In this document: one piece after another, positions 1-8,099 of the stretch
Numbering within the stretch: the first letter of the stretch is position 1
How the letters are laid out: each line of letters opens with the position of its first letter
Source of the DNA: Bacteroides sp. UBA1317
GTDB lineage: Bacteria; Bacteroidota; Bacteroidia; Bacteroidales; Bacteroidaceae
Reading direction: 5' to 3'
Assembly: GCA_002307035.1 (NCBI GenBank)
Contig: DBTL01000064.1
Location: 1 to 30,207, forward strand
DNA: 30,207 nt
Made by a program: the position numbers and the translations under genes
Notes under the pieces: model-generated
What the model was told of the DNA's origin: nothing
Database searches by the model: none
What the model saw: only the letters and a program-made list of their open reading frames with translations

Positions 1-83
1 GGCAAGTGTTTTTCGATTCATAAAATTGTGTTTTTTATAGTTAGTATTAAAAATATAAGGTTTATTACAACCGTTATCGAACA

Positions 84-91
84 CAAAGATA
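84..91 (-). promoter_or_regulatory. Possible leftward -7 box near the left edge
   Basis: The plus strand reads CAAAGATA, so the minus strand reads TATCTTTG, a perfect match to the Bacteroidales -7 consensus TAnnTTTG. It lies beyond the pectinesterase terminator and would drive a leftward gene outside the window. No CAAA (-33) is visible at the expected 19-21 nt spacing, so this rests on an 8-bp match in AT-rich DNA and is weak. Confidence 0.3.
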
Positions 92-156
92 TGATTTAAA
101 ATAAAAGAACAGTGTGGAGATATTAACTATTTATGTGGAAAATTTGATTACATCAT

Positions 157-220
157 AAAAAAAAAGATTTCACAACAACAAATGAAAAGATTATATATCT
201 TTCATTTATCGTTGTGAAAT
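157..220 (-). terminator. Terminator of the pectinesterase/GH105 unit
   Basis: An imperfect long hairpin: a 10-bp outer stem pairs 167-176 with 211-220. After a 3x3 internal loop, an inner stem pairs 180-191 with 197-207 with one bulged A. Nine A's at 157-165 become a U-tract 3' of the hairpin on the minus strand, as expected for intrinsic termination of the leftward gene ending at 274. The rest of 1-273 is AT-rich DNA in which I see no gene. Confidence 0.65.
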
Positions 221-273
221 AGATATTAAAAAGAAGAAATAGAATATGAATATTATGAATATTAAATCAACAA

Positions 274-1221
274 CTACTTAGCAGGACACCAATCCGTACA
301 ATTTTTAAATATATTTTCAATAGAATATCGGAGGACTTCTTTCTTAGATAACTGACTGCTCCATTTTACTCGATCTGGCACATTAGCTCCTTCTCCGGTA
401 CTACCTGACTCTGCATAACGGGCTGTTTTTTCATACTCGGTATTTTTCCAGTTCTCCCATCCTGCGGGGCAAATGTGTTTTCCCATTTCACAATTAATAA
501 ATATCGTTGCAGCATACGGGCGCCAAGGGCGACCTAAATAGACTTTATCAACTCCCGGGGCGGCTGTCAGCTTACAGTTTTTGAAAATATAACCAAACTC
601 CGTCTCCTTGGGAGTAGAAGCAGCTGTGATATAAGAATTCCGCTTACTATGAATCGTGCAGTCTTCGAAAAGAGCAGTAGAGGGACCAAAAATGAAATCG
701 GTAGTTCCTTCTATATAACAATGAGTGAAAAGCAGGCGAGTTCCCTCGGCACCGGTATATATCGTATCTTGATTACCTAAAAAACGACAATTTATAAACC
801 TCAATTTATCGCCCTCTGTGTGCAAAGCCACGGCTTGACCTAATTGAGCGGCATTATTCTCTATCGTCAGATTTTTTAATGTGATGTTACTTCCCTCTAT
901 TTTAACAGTATAGGTGCGAAAAGTTCCCATTTTATTAATATTAGCATGATCATCATACGTAATGACTGTGCCTTCAGTACTCTCTCCTACTATTTCGATA
1001 TTTTTTACCCACGATGGTATCAGTAATTTCTCTTTGTAGATTCCGTTCTTTACATAAATGATAACTGTATAATCCATAAATGCCCGTACGCCCTCTACAG
1101 CTTCCTGAACAGTTCGATATCTCCCCGTTCCGTCACGAGCCACTACCACCGTATCTTGTTGTTGCGCTTTTGCGGAAACCCCAAAAAGGAGAATAAGGAT
1201 TCCTATTAATTGTTTCAACAT
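274..1221 (-). CDS. Secreted pectin methylesterase (CE8 family)
   Basis: The 315-aa product removes methyl esters from the galacturonate backbone of pectin, preparing it for lyases and hydrolases. A signal peptide is visible at residues 1-19 (hydrophobic core, then AKAQ). The rest matches the right-handed beta-helix pectinesterase family: QAVAL near residue 128, QDT with Asp152, DFIFG with Asp175, and LGRPWRP with Arg231 and Trp233. Asp152, Asp175 and Arg231 are the expected catalytic residues and all are present. It lies 32 nt downstream of the GH105 gene on the same strand, so the two are probably co-transcribed, and a hairpin with a U-tract follows it. The family call is firm; substrate preference within pectin is inferred. 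Confidence 0.93.
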   Translation of the reverse strand: MLKQLIGILILLFGVSAKAQQQDTVVVARDGTGRYRTVQEAVEGVRAFMDYTVIIYVKNGIYKEKLLIPSWVKNIEIVGESTEGTVITYDDHANINKMGTFRTYTVKIEGSNITLKNLTIENNAAQLGQAVALHTEGDKLRFINCRFLGNQDTIYTGAEGTRLLFTHCYIEGTTDFIFGPSTALFEDCTIHSKRNSYITAASTPKETEFGYIFKNCKLTAAPGVDKVYLGRPWRPYAATIFINCEMGKHICPAGWENWKNTEYEKTARYAESGSTGEGANVPDRVKWSSQLSKKEVLRYSIENIFKNCTDWCPAK

Positions 1222-1253
1222 ATCTTTTGTTATTTAGTGAGTTTACAGCCAGC

Positions 1254-2447
1254 TCATTGCAAGCGTTCCCATTCTAGGCTGGCCATAATAAAAGGCGATA
1301 CAGCTTTAGCATCGTTGCTGCGAATGGTTTCATTGATATAATAATTATAATCTCCTGAACGATAGTTCTTCCCTCCAAGTCCGGCAACTGCACACGCCTT
1401 TGTGATATTTACAAGTCCATCTTTATCCACTTCTATGAAATTAGTCAAGATTCCCTTATACCCTTTTATAGCTACTTCCAGATAAGACTGATCAATATAC
1501 CCCATGCGCACAGCTTTAAACAGCGTATAGACAAACATGGTAGAGCAAGAAGATTCCAGATAATTGCCTTTATCACCACTTTTGTCGAGCACCTGATACC
1601 AAAGTCCGGTTGTCGGGTCTTGCAATCTCTTCACTTGTGTAGCAATATTATTAAGTATCACTAGCATAGAATCACGGCCGACTTCGTGCTTAGGAATAAA
1701 ATCAAGAGCATCGACGAAGGCCATGGCATACCATCCCATCGCACGTCCCCAGCTATGAGCTGACTCCCCCGTAACCGGATCTGCCCACTTCTCTTTGCGA
1801 CTAACATCACAAGCATGACGATACAATCCATTTTTAGGATCATACGTATGGCGAGCTACAGTAAGAAATTGATTGATAACATCTTTATAATCCTGTGGGC
1901 GATTATTGCGAAATGCATATTCTGCATAAAAGGGGCTTCCCATGTAGAGTCCATCTAACCACATCTGGTTAGGATAAATCTTTTTATGCCAGAAACCGCC
2001 ATCCGCATTACGGGGATGCGTATCGAGCTGACTTCTGAGCAGATCGATTGCTTTCTTATATTTTTCATCTTTTGATTGCTCATAAATACGAAAAAGAAAT
2101 TTGCCGGAGTTCAAGCGATCAATATTATATTCATCTAACTTATAAGTTTTAATGCTACCCTCTTTGTTAATCATCGTATCGGCATAAGCCAAAGCATAAT
2201 CATAGATTTTTTTGTCGCCATAAGCATCATACACATCGAGCATGGCTTGAAGTTCCAGTCCATGACAATAATCCCACTTCAGATTAGTTTGAAAATCAAG
2301 TTGCCATGATTCCGGGCAACGAAGCATCTCTGATTGAACCATGCGAACAGACCATGGAGATTGATCATCCACTTTTTGAGCATTCAATTGTGAAGAGCAA
2401 AAAAACGCCCCAATAATAAGTAACTTATAAAGCTGTTTATTCATCAT
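1254..2447 (-). CDS. Secreted GH105/GH88 unsaturated uronyl (rhamnogalacturonyl) hydrolase
   Basis: The 397-aa protein resembles the YteR/YesR (GH105) family, which removes the 4,5-unsaturated galacturonate left at chain ends by pectin lyases. Residues 1-23 form a signal peptide ending LNAQ. Family hallmarks are MWLDGLYMG, with the likely catalytic Asp165, SWGRAMGWYAMAFVDAL around residue 240, and the alternating helix/aromatic pattern of an (alpha/alpha)6 barrel. The start could be M1 or M2 (one codon apart). It is the first gene of a leftward pair with the pectinesterase, and a -7 box sits 40 nt upstream. GH88, which acts on glycosaminoglycan products, is a less likely alternative because the pectinesterase partner points to pectin or rhamnogalacturonan. 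Confidence 0.9.
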   Translation of the reverse strand: MMNKQLYKLLIIGAFFCSSQLNAQKVDDQSPWSVRMVQSEMLRCPESWQLDFQTNLKWDYCHGLELQAMLDVYDAYGDKKIYDYALAYADTMINKEGSIKTYKLDEYNIDRLNSGKFLFRIYEQSKDEKYKKAIDLLRSQLDTHPRNADGGFWHKKIYPNQMWLDGLYMGSPFYAEYAFRNNRPQDYKDVINQFLTVARHTYDPKNGLYRHACDVSRKEKWADPVTGESAHSWGRAMGWYAMAFVDALDFIPKHEVGRDSMLVILNNIATQVKRLQDPTTGLWYQVLDKSGDKGNYLESSCSTMFVYTLFKAVRMGYIDQSYLEVAIKGYKGILTNFIEVDKDGLVNITKACAVAGLGGKNYRSGDYNYYINETIRSNDAKAVSPFIMASLEWERLQ

Positions 2448-2486
2448 TTGTTCTTGTATTTAGGTAATAGATTTATTGTAATCTGA

Positions 2487-2494
2487 CAAAGATA
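2487..2494 (-). promoter_or_regulatory. -7 promoter box for the GH105-pectinesterase unit
   Basis: The plus strand reads CAAAGATA, giving TATCTTTG on the minus strand, a perfect TAnnTTTG. It sits 40 nt upstream of the GH105 start. The nearest CAAA (2519-2522) is 24 nt away, longer than the usual 19-21, so the -33 element is doubtful. Confidence 0.5.
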
Positions 2495-2640
2495 ATAAGT
2501 CTTTCTTGAAGGACTGTGCAAAATTCGATTGAAAAGGTGGATATTTTATCCTTTCCGTGTACGCAAACGATTTTGGGGCCAATTTGGGCTAATTAACTAC
2601 TATTCGGTCAATTTATGCACTAAATTAAGCAATTTTTATA

Positions 2641-2671
2641 GTTGACTTACATCAAATTATGCGTATTTTTG
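2641..2671 (+). promoter_or_regulatory. Bacteroidales promoter of the hexuronate transporter
   Basis: GTTG at 2641-2644 is followed after exactly 19 nt by TATTTTTG at 2664-2671, close to the Bacteroides consensus TTTG-N19-TAnnTTTG. Transcription should begin a few bases after 2671. An in-frame ATG at 2659 lies inside this promoter and cannot be the translation start; the ATG at 2710 can. Confidence 0.7.
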
Positions 2672-2709
2672 GCATCAAATTGAAACTATATAATTCTAAA
2701 TTGATTATC

Positions 2710-4173
2710 ATGAGCACATTTCAGAAAGTAAATGAAAAAATGACTAACTACAGATGGACCATCTGTGCTATGTTATTCTTTGCCACTACAGTTAATTACC
2801 TAGATCGACAAGTCTTGTCATTGACATGGAAAGATTTTATTGCCCCTGAATTCCACTGGACTAATGATGACTACGGAAATATCACTGCACTATTCTCTAT
2901 CATGTATGCTTTCAGCATGCTTTTTGCAGGCCGTATTGTCGACTGGCTGGATACTAAGAAGGGATTTCTTTGGGCTATCGGTATATGGTCATTAGGTGCA
3001 TGCCTTCATGCTTTCTGCGGAATCGCAACTTCAGGCATCACCACTGGCCACTGGCTTGTAGGTTTCGAAGGTGCCAAAGAAGCCATCCAAACTGTAGGAG
3101 ACGCTTCTATCATTGTAACAGTGAGTGTTACCTTATTTATTTTTGCTCGTTTTGTGCTTGCTCTTGGTGAAGCGGGAAACTTCCCTGCCGCCATCAAAGC
3201 CACTGCAGAATATTTCCCCAAAAAAGACAGAGCATTATCTACAAGTATATTTAATGCCGGAGCCACAGTTGGTGCGTTAGCTGCACCTGTTACCATCCCT
3301 CTCATTGCCGAACATTTTGGTTGGGAAATGGCTTTTATCATTATTGGTGCATTGGGTTTCATTTGGATGGGTATCTGGGTCTTCATTTACAAAAAACCGG
3401 AAGTACATCCTAAAGTTAATTCAGCTGAATTAACTTATATCCAACAAGATAAGGACGATGCTTCTATATCATACGATGGAAATCCTATCAAGTTTCAACG
3501 CAAACTCTCTTTTGCCGAATGTTTTAAGTTCAAACAAACATGGGCATTTGCCTTCGGTAAGTTTATGACTGATGGAGTTTGGTGGTTCTTCTTGTTCTGG
3601 ACTCCGGCATACCTAAGTTCTGTTTATGGAATGAAGTCATCTGATCCGGAAAGCCAACTAGCACTCTTTGTGCTTTACGCTATAACTCTGCTTTCAATTA
3701 TCGGTGGATGGCTACCCTCTTACTTCGTTGATAAAAAAGGAATGAATCCGTATGCCGGGCGTATGCGTTCCATGCTAATCTTCGCATTCTTCCCATTATT
3801 GGCTCTTGCTGCTCAACCACTAGGACACCTTAGTTATTGGTTCCCTACGATCATCATCGGTATTGCAGGTGCTGCGCATCAAGCTTGGTCTGCAAATATT
3901 TTTTCTACTGTAGGTGACATGTTCCCTAAGTCGGCTATTGCTACCATAACAGGTATTGGCGGTATGGCAGGTGGTATTGGTTCTTTCCTTATTAATAAAG
4001 GGTCAGGACTCCTTTTTGACCACGCAGAAACAACAAATATGAAATTCATGGGTTTCGAAGGTATTGAATCGGGATATTTCATCATCTTCTCTATCTGTGC
4101 CGTAGCCTATCTTATCGGTTGGGTTGTTATGAAAACGTTGGTTCCCAAATACCAACCTATTGTTATAGACTAA
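2710..4173 (+). CDS. MFS hexuronate transporter (ExuT-like)
   Basis: The 487-aa protein belongs to the anion:cation symporter branch of the major facilitator superfamily and very likely imports galacturonate or glucuronate across the inner membrane. NYLDRQVLS in helix 1, EAGNFPAAIKATAEYFPKK near residue 155 and SIFNAGATVGALAAP are signatures shared with ExuT. About 12 hydrophobic segments are visible. I chose the ATG at 2710; the longer frame from 2659 would begin inside the -7 box. It diverges from the GH105/pectinesterase genes, which suggests shared control and use of the uronates they release. A strong terminator follows at 4196. The exact substrate is inferred from family and context. 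Confidence 0.88.
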   Translation: MSTFQKVNEKMTNYRWTICAMLFFATTVNYLDRQVLSLTWKDFIAPEFHWTNDDYGNITALFSIMYAFSMLFAGRIVDWLDTKKGFLWAIGIWSLGACLHAFCGIATSGITTGHWLVGFEGAKEAIQTVGDASIIVTVSVTLFIFARFVLALGEAGNFPAAIKATAEYFPKKDRALSTSIFNAGATVGALAAPVTIPLIAEHFGWEMAFIIIGALGFIWMGIWVFIYKKPEVHPKVNSAELTYIQQDKDDASISYDGNPIKFQRKLSFAECFKFKQTWAFAFGKFMTDGVWWFFLFWTPAYLSSVYGMKSSDPESQLALFVLYAITLLSIIGGWLPSYFVDKKGMNPYAGRMRSMLIFAFFPLLALAAQPLGHLSYWFPTIIIGIAGAAHQAWSANIFSTVGDMFPKSAIATITGIGGMAGGIGSFLINKGSGLLFDHAETTNMKFMGFEGIESGYFIIFSICAVAYLIGWVVMKTLVPKYQPIVID

Positions 4174-4195
4174 TAGAATTAAATAGATTTTATCT

Positions 4196-4246
4196 GAAAA
4201 GCCTCTGCATCTCTTTATTGAGTTTGCAGAGGCTTTTCTTTTTTCC
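4196..4246 (+). terminator. Terminator of the MFS transporter gene
   Basis: A perfect 14-bp stem pairs 4196-4209 with 4225-4238 around a 15-nt loop. A run of T's to 4244 follows on the plus strand, 23 nt past the transporter stop codon. Confidence 0.88.
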
Positions 4247-4274
4247 TTCTTTACATACGAGAATGACCTATAAA

Positions 4275-4332
4275 ACATCCGGATGTTATACTATGCAACA
4301 TCCAGATATTCCAGCACACAACATGGGGATGT
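4275..4332. repeat. Cluster of ACATCC/GGATGT units in the convergent intergenic region
   Basis: The 12-bp palindrome ACATCCGGATGT lies at 4275-4286, with further copies ACATCC at 4298-4303 and GGATGT at 4327-4332. GGATGTT (4281-4287) can pair with AACATCC (4297-4303) as a short hairpin, and GGATGTTAT occurs twice (4281-4289, 4327-4335). It could be a decayed repeat, a protein-binding cluster or chance. No T-tract follows, so it is not an obvious terminator. Confidence 0.4.
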
Positions 4333-4401
4333 TATGACGCATAAAAAGCTATGTTCCAAAGTCCTTGCAATTGCCTTATGAAAGATAAATAAGAGCTGGA
4401 A

Positions 4402-4445
4402 GTTATCAAAAAAGCCCTTTCTCACGAAAGGGCTTTTTTGATAAC
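4402..4445. terminator. Bidirectional terminator, 20-bp perfect inverted repeat
   Basis: Positions 4402-4421 pair perfectly with 4426-4445 around the 4-nt loop TCAC. The GC-rich core AAGCCCTTTC/GAAAGGGCTT is flanked by A6 on the left and T6 on the right, so it can terminate transcription in both directions. It lies between the rightward transporter and the leftward helicase, where a bidirectional terminator is expected. Confidence 0.88.
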
Positions 4446-4484
4446 ACTTCTCTAAACAAATAAAGTAGAAGTGACAATAAGACA

Positions 4485-4567
4485 AAAAAAAAGGGAAGTC
4501 TCACGACTTCCACAATTCTTCTAACCTTAAATCTAAATCTCTATGAAAAAAACGTATTGCAAAGATA
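4485..4567 (-). ncRNA. Candidate leftward small RNA ending in an intrinsic terminator
   Basis: The minus strand carries TATCTTTG (plus strand CAAAGATA, 4560-4567), a perfect Bacteroidales -7 box. About 45 nt downstream is a terminator hairpin pairing 4494-4500 with 4505-4511 around a TCAC-type loop, followed by nine U's (A's at 4485-4493 on the plus strand). This predicts a transcript of about 65-70 nt starting near 4553, lying 54 nt past the helicase stop codon. No good -33 element is seen; CAAA at 4583 is only 15 nt away. Alternatives are a terminator for helicase read-through or a 3'-UTR-derived RNA. A 24-codon plus-strand frame at 4543-4617 is an unlikely alternative reading. Confidence 0.45.
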
Positions 4568-4620
4568 TGGGTTTGAAGCATACAAAAGTGTTAACAAACT
4601 GCATAAAGAAAGAATAAAAA

Positions 4621-7600
4621 CTAATATGTGCCTATTTTTGTCAAAGCAACTTTAGTAGTTATAAAATCCAGCAGTTTATCGTATATCGGATTCTGACAAA
4701 GCAGGCACTGGACGCCCGTTAAGAACATCTGTTTCCTCGCACGCGTTAAAGCAACGTTCAACTTCCGATCTATCAAAATGCCATCTTCTTCAAGGATATT
4801 TGATACAAAATGTAACTGATAAGCATGGTTTACACAAAAAGAATAAATTATAACATCACGTTCACTTCCTTGAAAGCGTTCGACTGTATCAACCAAGATA
4901 TTCTTCAAAACCGGAATATCTAATTGACAGATTTGCTTTTTTATTAAAGCGATCTGACTACGGTATGGAGTGATTATACCTAAAGTATAATCGGGATCAA
5001 AGGAACTGCCATATTGCTCAAACACCTTAACGGCCAACTGTGCACAGATCAATGCTTCAGAATAATTCACCTTGACGGAGGAACCTTCTATTTGAGCCAT
5101 CGATGGAAGATAAGCAATACGTTGTGTCATTAGCGGGCTCAATGCATCCTGAGTCAAATGAGGAGATGCCGTCAGTTCATCAATCTGGTGGGGTAATCCC
5201 ACAGGTTTTAGTAGCCCCCCATAAAAAGTTTTATTAGGAAAGAGAGCTATCGCAGGATTCATGCGTCCTTGCCGACAAAGCTGATCATAAGCATTGGAGT
5301 TCACACCGCGACCAAAATCTAGCGCTACAATCTGACCGCTTACTGTACGATAAAGACGTTCAAAGAGCGAATCTCTCAAGTTTGTCAAACCGATGGCAAG
5401 CAGTGCCTCATCGTATATCTGAGATTGAGCAGCGTTTTGTTGCACTACGGCAGGGAGCTGTTTGTGGTCGCCTATGAGAATGAATTTGCCAATAGCATTG
5501 ACCGCATTTTCTCTTCGCGCACACAAGATGCCTAGCAATTGAGGTTCAAGTATTTGTGTGGCTTCATCCACAATAGCGACATCAAAACTTTTGAGCTGAA
5601 ATAGTTCCGGCTTATTAGCTACAGAAGCCACCGTACCAACAAAGATGCGGCAATTTTTCATTCGAGATGCAACTTCCGAACGGCGACTGCATACTGCCAA
5701 CTCATTTTCAATAAGGTGTTTTCGATAAGCGGGTTCACAAGCCAACTCGTTGCCGATACGTATGAAATCAACTTCAGGAGTGATAGATGAAAGCGCCTTG
5801 CATATTTCATCCACCGCACGGTTCGTATATGCCAATAAAAGTATCTGAGCATCAGGAGTCTGATGAAAAGCCTCCACCATCAATCGTAATGCACGCGATG
5901 TTTTGCCGGTTCCAGGAGGGCCTATCAATAAGAAATAATCTTTGGCTGCCTTCGCCTTCAGCACCACGCGACTAAAATCATCCACCGCATTAGCTATAGC
6001 CTCATCGTAAGAGCCGTCAAATTCTGGCTGCCGCTGAGAAAGAAGCAGATCTCGACGATCTTTATTAGCAGAGGCAAAAGTGGACAAACCCAGATACATG
6101 CCTCGAAAAGTGGTATCCATCACGTCATGCTCTATTGCATAAAGGCTTTCGGGAGGAAGCACAGACGGATTCTGTTGGGTTGCCCTCAATCGGAGCTTTA
6201 TTTCAGTATCCGTGATGCTCTCAATGTTTCCTTTGAATACCATCTTATTGGTCACATTGTCAGTATCCGAGTTACGTTCGTAAAGCACCACCGCATCACC
6301 CTGACGGAAGTTAGGTAGGGCTTCTTCAGTTTCAGTTGTTTGCTCTTCATCCGGTATGAACAATGTAAGAGAAGCTTTATGTTCATCAGTAGCACGATTA
6401 GTCTTTATTCTCAGATCATAAAGAATCTCCCCTGCTTCCCGTTTCTCAGTCAAAGAAGAAAGCCACAGCGAAGCCGCTCCTGTCCGTCCCTCGTAATCCA
6501 CATCACCCGACTTGGCTGTGTACTGCTCTTTGGTGATGAAATTATATAGCACATAATAGTAATTTCGCTCCAAAGTCGTCAAGCTGTTCAATTTTTCTTT
6601 GAATTGCGCAATAGACGGAAAGAGGTATTGTTCCCAAAATCGTCCTTTCAGCTTCTTCTCATTTAAAGTTTCCGGATTAATCTGAGCAAGCATGTTCGCT
6701 GTAAATTCAGCATTATTATGCAACTGCACACCAAATTCGTTGGCTACGATACGATTTCTCAAATCAATCGTTCGCCTCACCATTGCCCACGAAGAACGAG
6801 CAGGATAAAGTAACGGGTAACGGGTATAAAGTAGGTATGGGCGTACTTTGCGATGATCCACTCCCATAGAGTATTGCAACACAGCCTGATAGAGTAACAT
6901 CTGAACCTTATTATTTTCTTTCGGCTCCACTTTCCCCCGCATGGAGTATTCATCGGCCTTGCCCGATTTCATTTCAATGAAAGAGAGCATGTCTCGCTGC
7001 ATATAATCGAGCCTACCTTGCAAACCCAATGCCTCGCAGATATAAGAGGGCTCCAATACGGCATCGGTTTTATCCAATTCATATCCTGAGGTATGAAACG
7101 TTTCAGTAACCACCCGACGGATATGGTCAAAATGCATCTTGCAATCTGCGAAGAATTGCCGTTCCTTTTCCTTATCCGCCAAGTCTCGACACGCTGCCAA
7201 CTCTATAGGATAGCGTTGAAAAGCTTTTTTCATGCAAGTGCCATAATCCACTTCCTCATCAGCATGAATCCATTCATCGAGAAAGAGGTTGGCTATGTTT
7301 CCCAACAAAAGTGGACGAGCGTTATCGATGGGTTGCAGTTTACTCAACAGGTAATTGGCCGGATGATGCCCATAATCTCGATAACACTCTGCCAGCGAAC
7401 TGATATCAATCAAATAATCAGGTTCAAGAACGATAAAGGAGGGAGTAAGAATACCTTTCTCATCTATGGAAACATCCAGCAGATTAAGCTGTGCGTGTTG
7501 CCAAAGCAAATTACAGGTTTCAGCAAATTCCTCGTTTACTTGCGCTACATGATAACGCACGCGCAAAGGTTCTTCAGCAATCGTATCCGAAGGAAGGACA

Positions 7601-8067
7601 TATAAATAGATATCATCAGCATATTGAAAACAAACACGCATTCGCTGCACCTTCTTGTTGCCGATGAATGGAGAGACTAAATAAGTAGCATCGGCTTTGG
7701 GAAGCAATGTATAAAGCTCTCGTGGAATATCCTGCCCGGATATCTTTCTCAGCAAAAAGGCTAAGGTCTTCGCATCACGAAAAAAATTCTCACGTGTAGG
7801 AATTGTTTGCTTGTTTAAAATGGAGTTGGAAGTGAGCCGGAACGTATGCAAACGGTTCTGTTCACTGATATCAAGACCGACTCGTGCTGCCAGAAAACTA
7901 ATTCGGGCAGACAAGTCGGTCATTTGCAGACTTTCATCTTGCATCTCTTGGCGGCAAATACGTTCCAGCATATCGCGCATTTGTTTGTAGCGTATGGCAA
8001 GTGGTGTTTCTTCAGCCTTGCAGAGCGCAAGAAGTATGTCAAAGTATTCTTTTACCTCATCAATCAT
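4621..8067 (-). CDS. PD-(D/E)XK nuclease-superfamily 1 helicase fusion (Dna2/Upf1-like)
   Basis: The 1148-aa protein joins a nuclease to a helicase and probably processes DNA ends or branched DNA. Residues 1-330 are not recognised. A Cas4/RecB-like nuclease follows: GRLDY with Asp354, IEMKSGK with Glu365 and Lys367, and a QxxxY motif at 389-393. The SF1 helicase has GPPGTGKT at 716-723 (Walker A), DEAT at 834-837 (motif II), IGDHKQLPA (motif III), ERFQGSERD (motif V) and VALTRARK at 1105-1112 (motif VI). No cysteine cluster follows the nuclease motifs, so the iron-sulfur cluster of Dna2 and Cas4 seems absent. It starts 32 nt after the AraC-type gene and is probably co-transcribed with it. Both enzyme activities are well supported; the biological role (repair, recombination or defence) is unknown. 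Confidence 0.88.
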   Translation of the reverse strand: MIDEVKEYFDILLALCKAEETPLAIRYKQMRDMLERICRQEMQDESLQMTDLSARISFLAARVGLDISEQNRLHTFRLTSNSILNKQTIPTRENFFRDAKTLAFLLRKISGQDIPRELYTLLPKADATYLVSPFIGNKKVQRMRVCFQYADDIYLYVLPSDTIAEEPLRVRYHVAQVNEEFAETCNLLWQHAQLNLLDVSIDEKGILTPSFIVLEPDYLIDISSLAECYRDYGHHPANYLLSKLQPIDNARPLLLGNIANLFLDEWIHADEEVDYGTCMKKAFQRYPIELAACRDLADKEKERQFFADCKMHFDHIRRVVTETFHTSGYELDKTDAVLEPSYICEALGLQGRLDYMQRDMLSFIEMKSGKADEYSMRGKVEPKENNKVQMLLYQAVLQYSMGVDHRKVRPYLLYTRYPLLYPARSSWAMVRRTIDLRNRIVANEFGVQLHNNAEFTANMLAQINPETLNEKKLKGRFWEQYLFPSIAQFKEKLNSLTTLERNYYYVLYNFITKEQYTAKSGDVDYEGRTGAASLWLSSLTEKREAGEILYDLRIKTNRATDEHKASLTLFIPDEEQTTETEEALPNFRQGDAVVLYERNSDTDNVTNKMVFKGNIESITDTEIKLRLRATQQNPSVLPPESLYAIEHDVMDTTFRGMYLGLSTFASANKDRRDLLLSQRQPEFDGSYDEAIANAVDDFSRVVLKAKAAKDYFLLIGPPGTGKTSRALRLMVEAFHQTPDAQILLLAYTNRAVDEICKALSSITPEVDFIRIGNELACEPAYRKHLIENELAVCSRRSEVASRMKNCRIFVGTVASVANKPELFQLKSFDVAIVDEATQILEPQLLGILCARRENAVNAIGKFILIGDHKQLPAVVQQNAAQSQIYDEALLAIGLTNLRDSLFERLYRTVSGQIVALDFGRGVNSNAYDQLCRQGRMNPAIALFPNKTFYGGLLKPVGLPHQIDELTASPHLTQDALSPLMTQRIAYLPSMAQIEGSSVKVNYSEALICAQLAVKVFEQYGSSFDPDYTLGIITPYRSQIALIKKQICQLDIPVLKNILVDTVERFQGSERDVIIYSFCVNHAYQLHFVSNILEEDGILIDRKLNVALTRARKQMFLTGVQCLLCQNPIYDKLLDFITTKVALTKIGTY

Positions 8068-8099
8068 GTGGCAAAAGTAAAGAAAATATTGTCCTGTTC

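Noticed and set aside
2659..2709. N-terminal extension of the MFS transporter
   Set aside because: It begins inside the -7 promoter box, upstream of the probable transcript start.
3006..3386. 126-aa minus-strand open frame opposite the transporter
   Set aside because: An antisense shadow of the MFS coding region with low-complexity composition and no motif.
4543..4617. Plus-strand 24-codon frame starting MKKTYCKDMG, as a leader peptide or small protein
   Set aside because: It has no downstream gene to regulate on the plus strand, no promoter, and overlaps a better minus-strand promoter and terminator arrangement.
7093..7605. 170-aa plus-strand open frame
   Set aside because: It lies antisense inside the nuclease-helicase gene, shows no recognisable motif, and the minus-strand frame has complete helicase and nuclease motifs.
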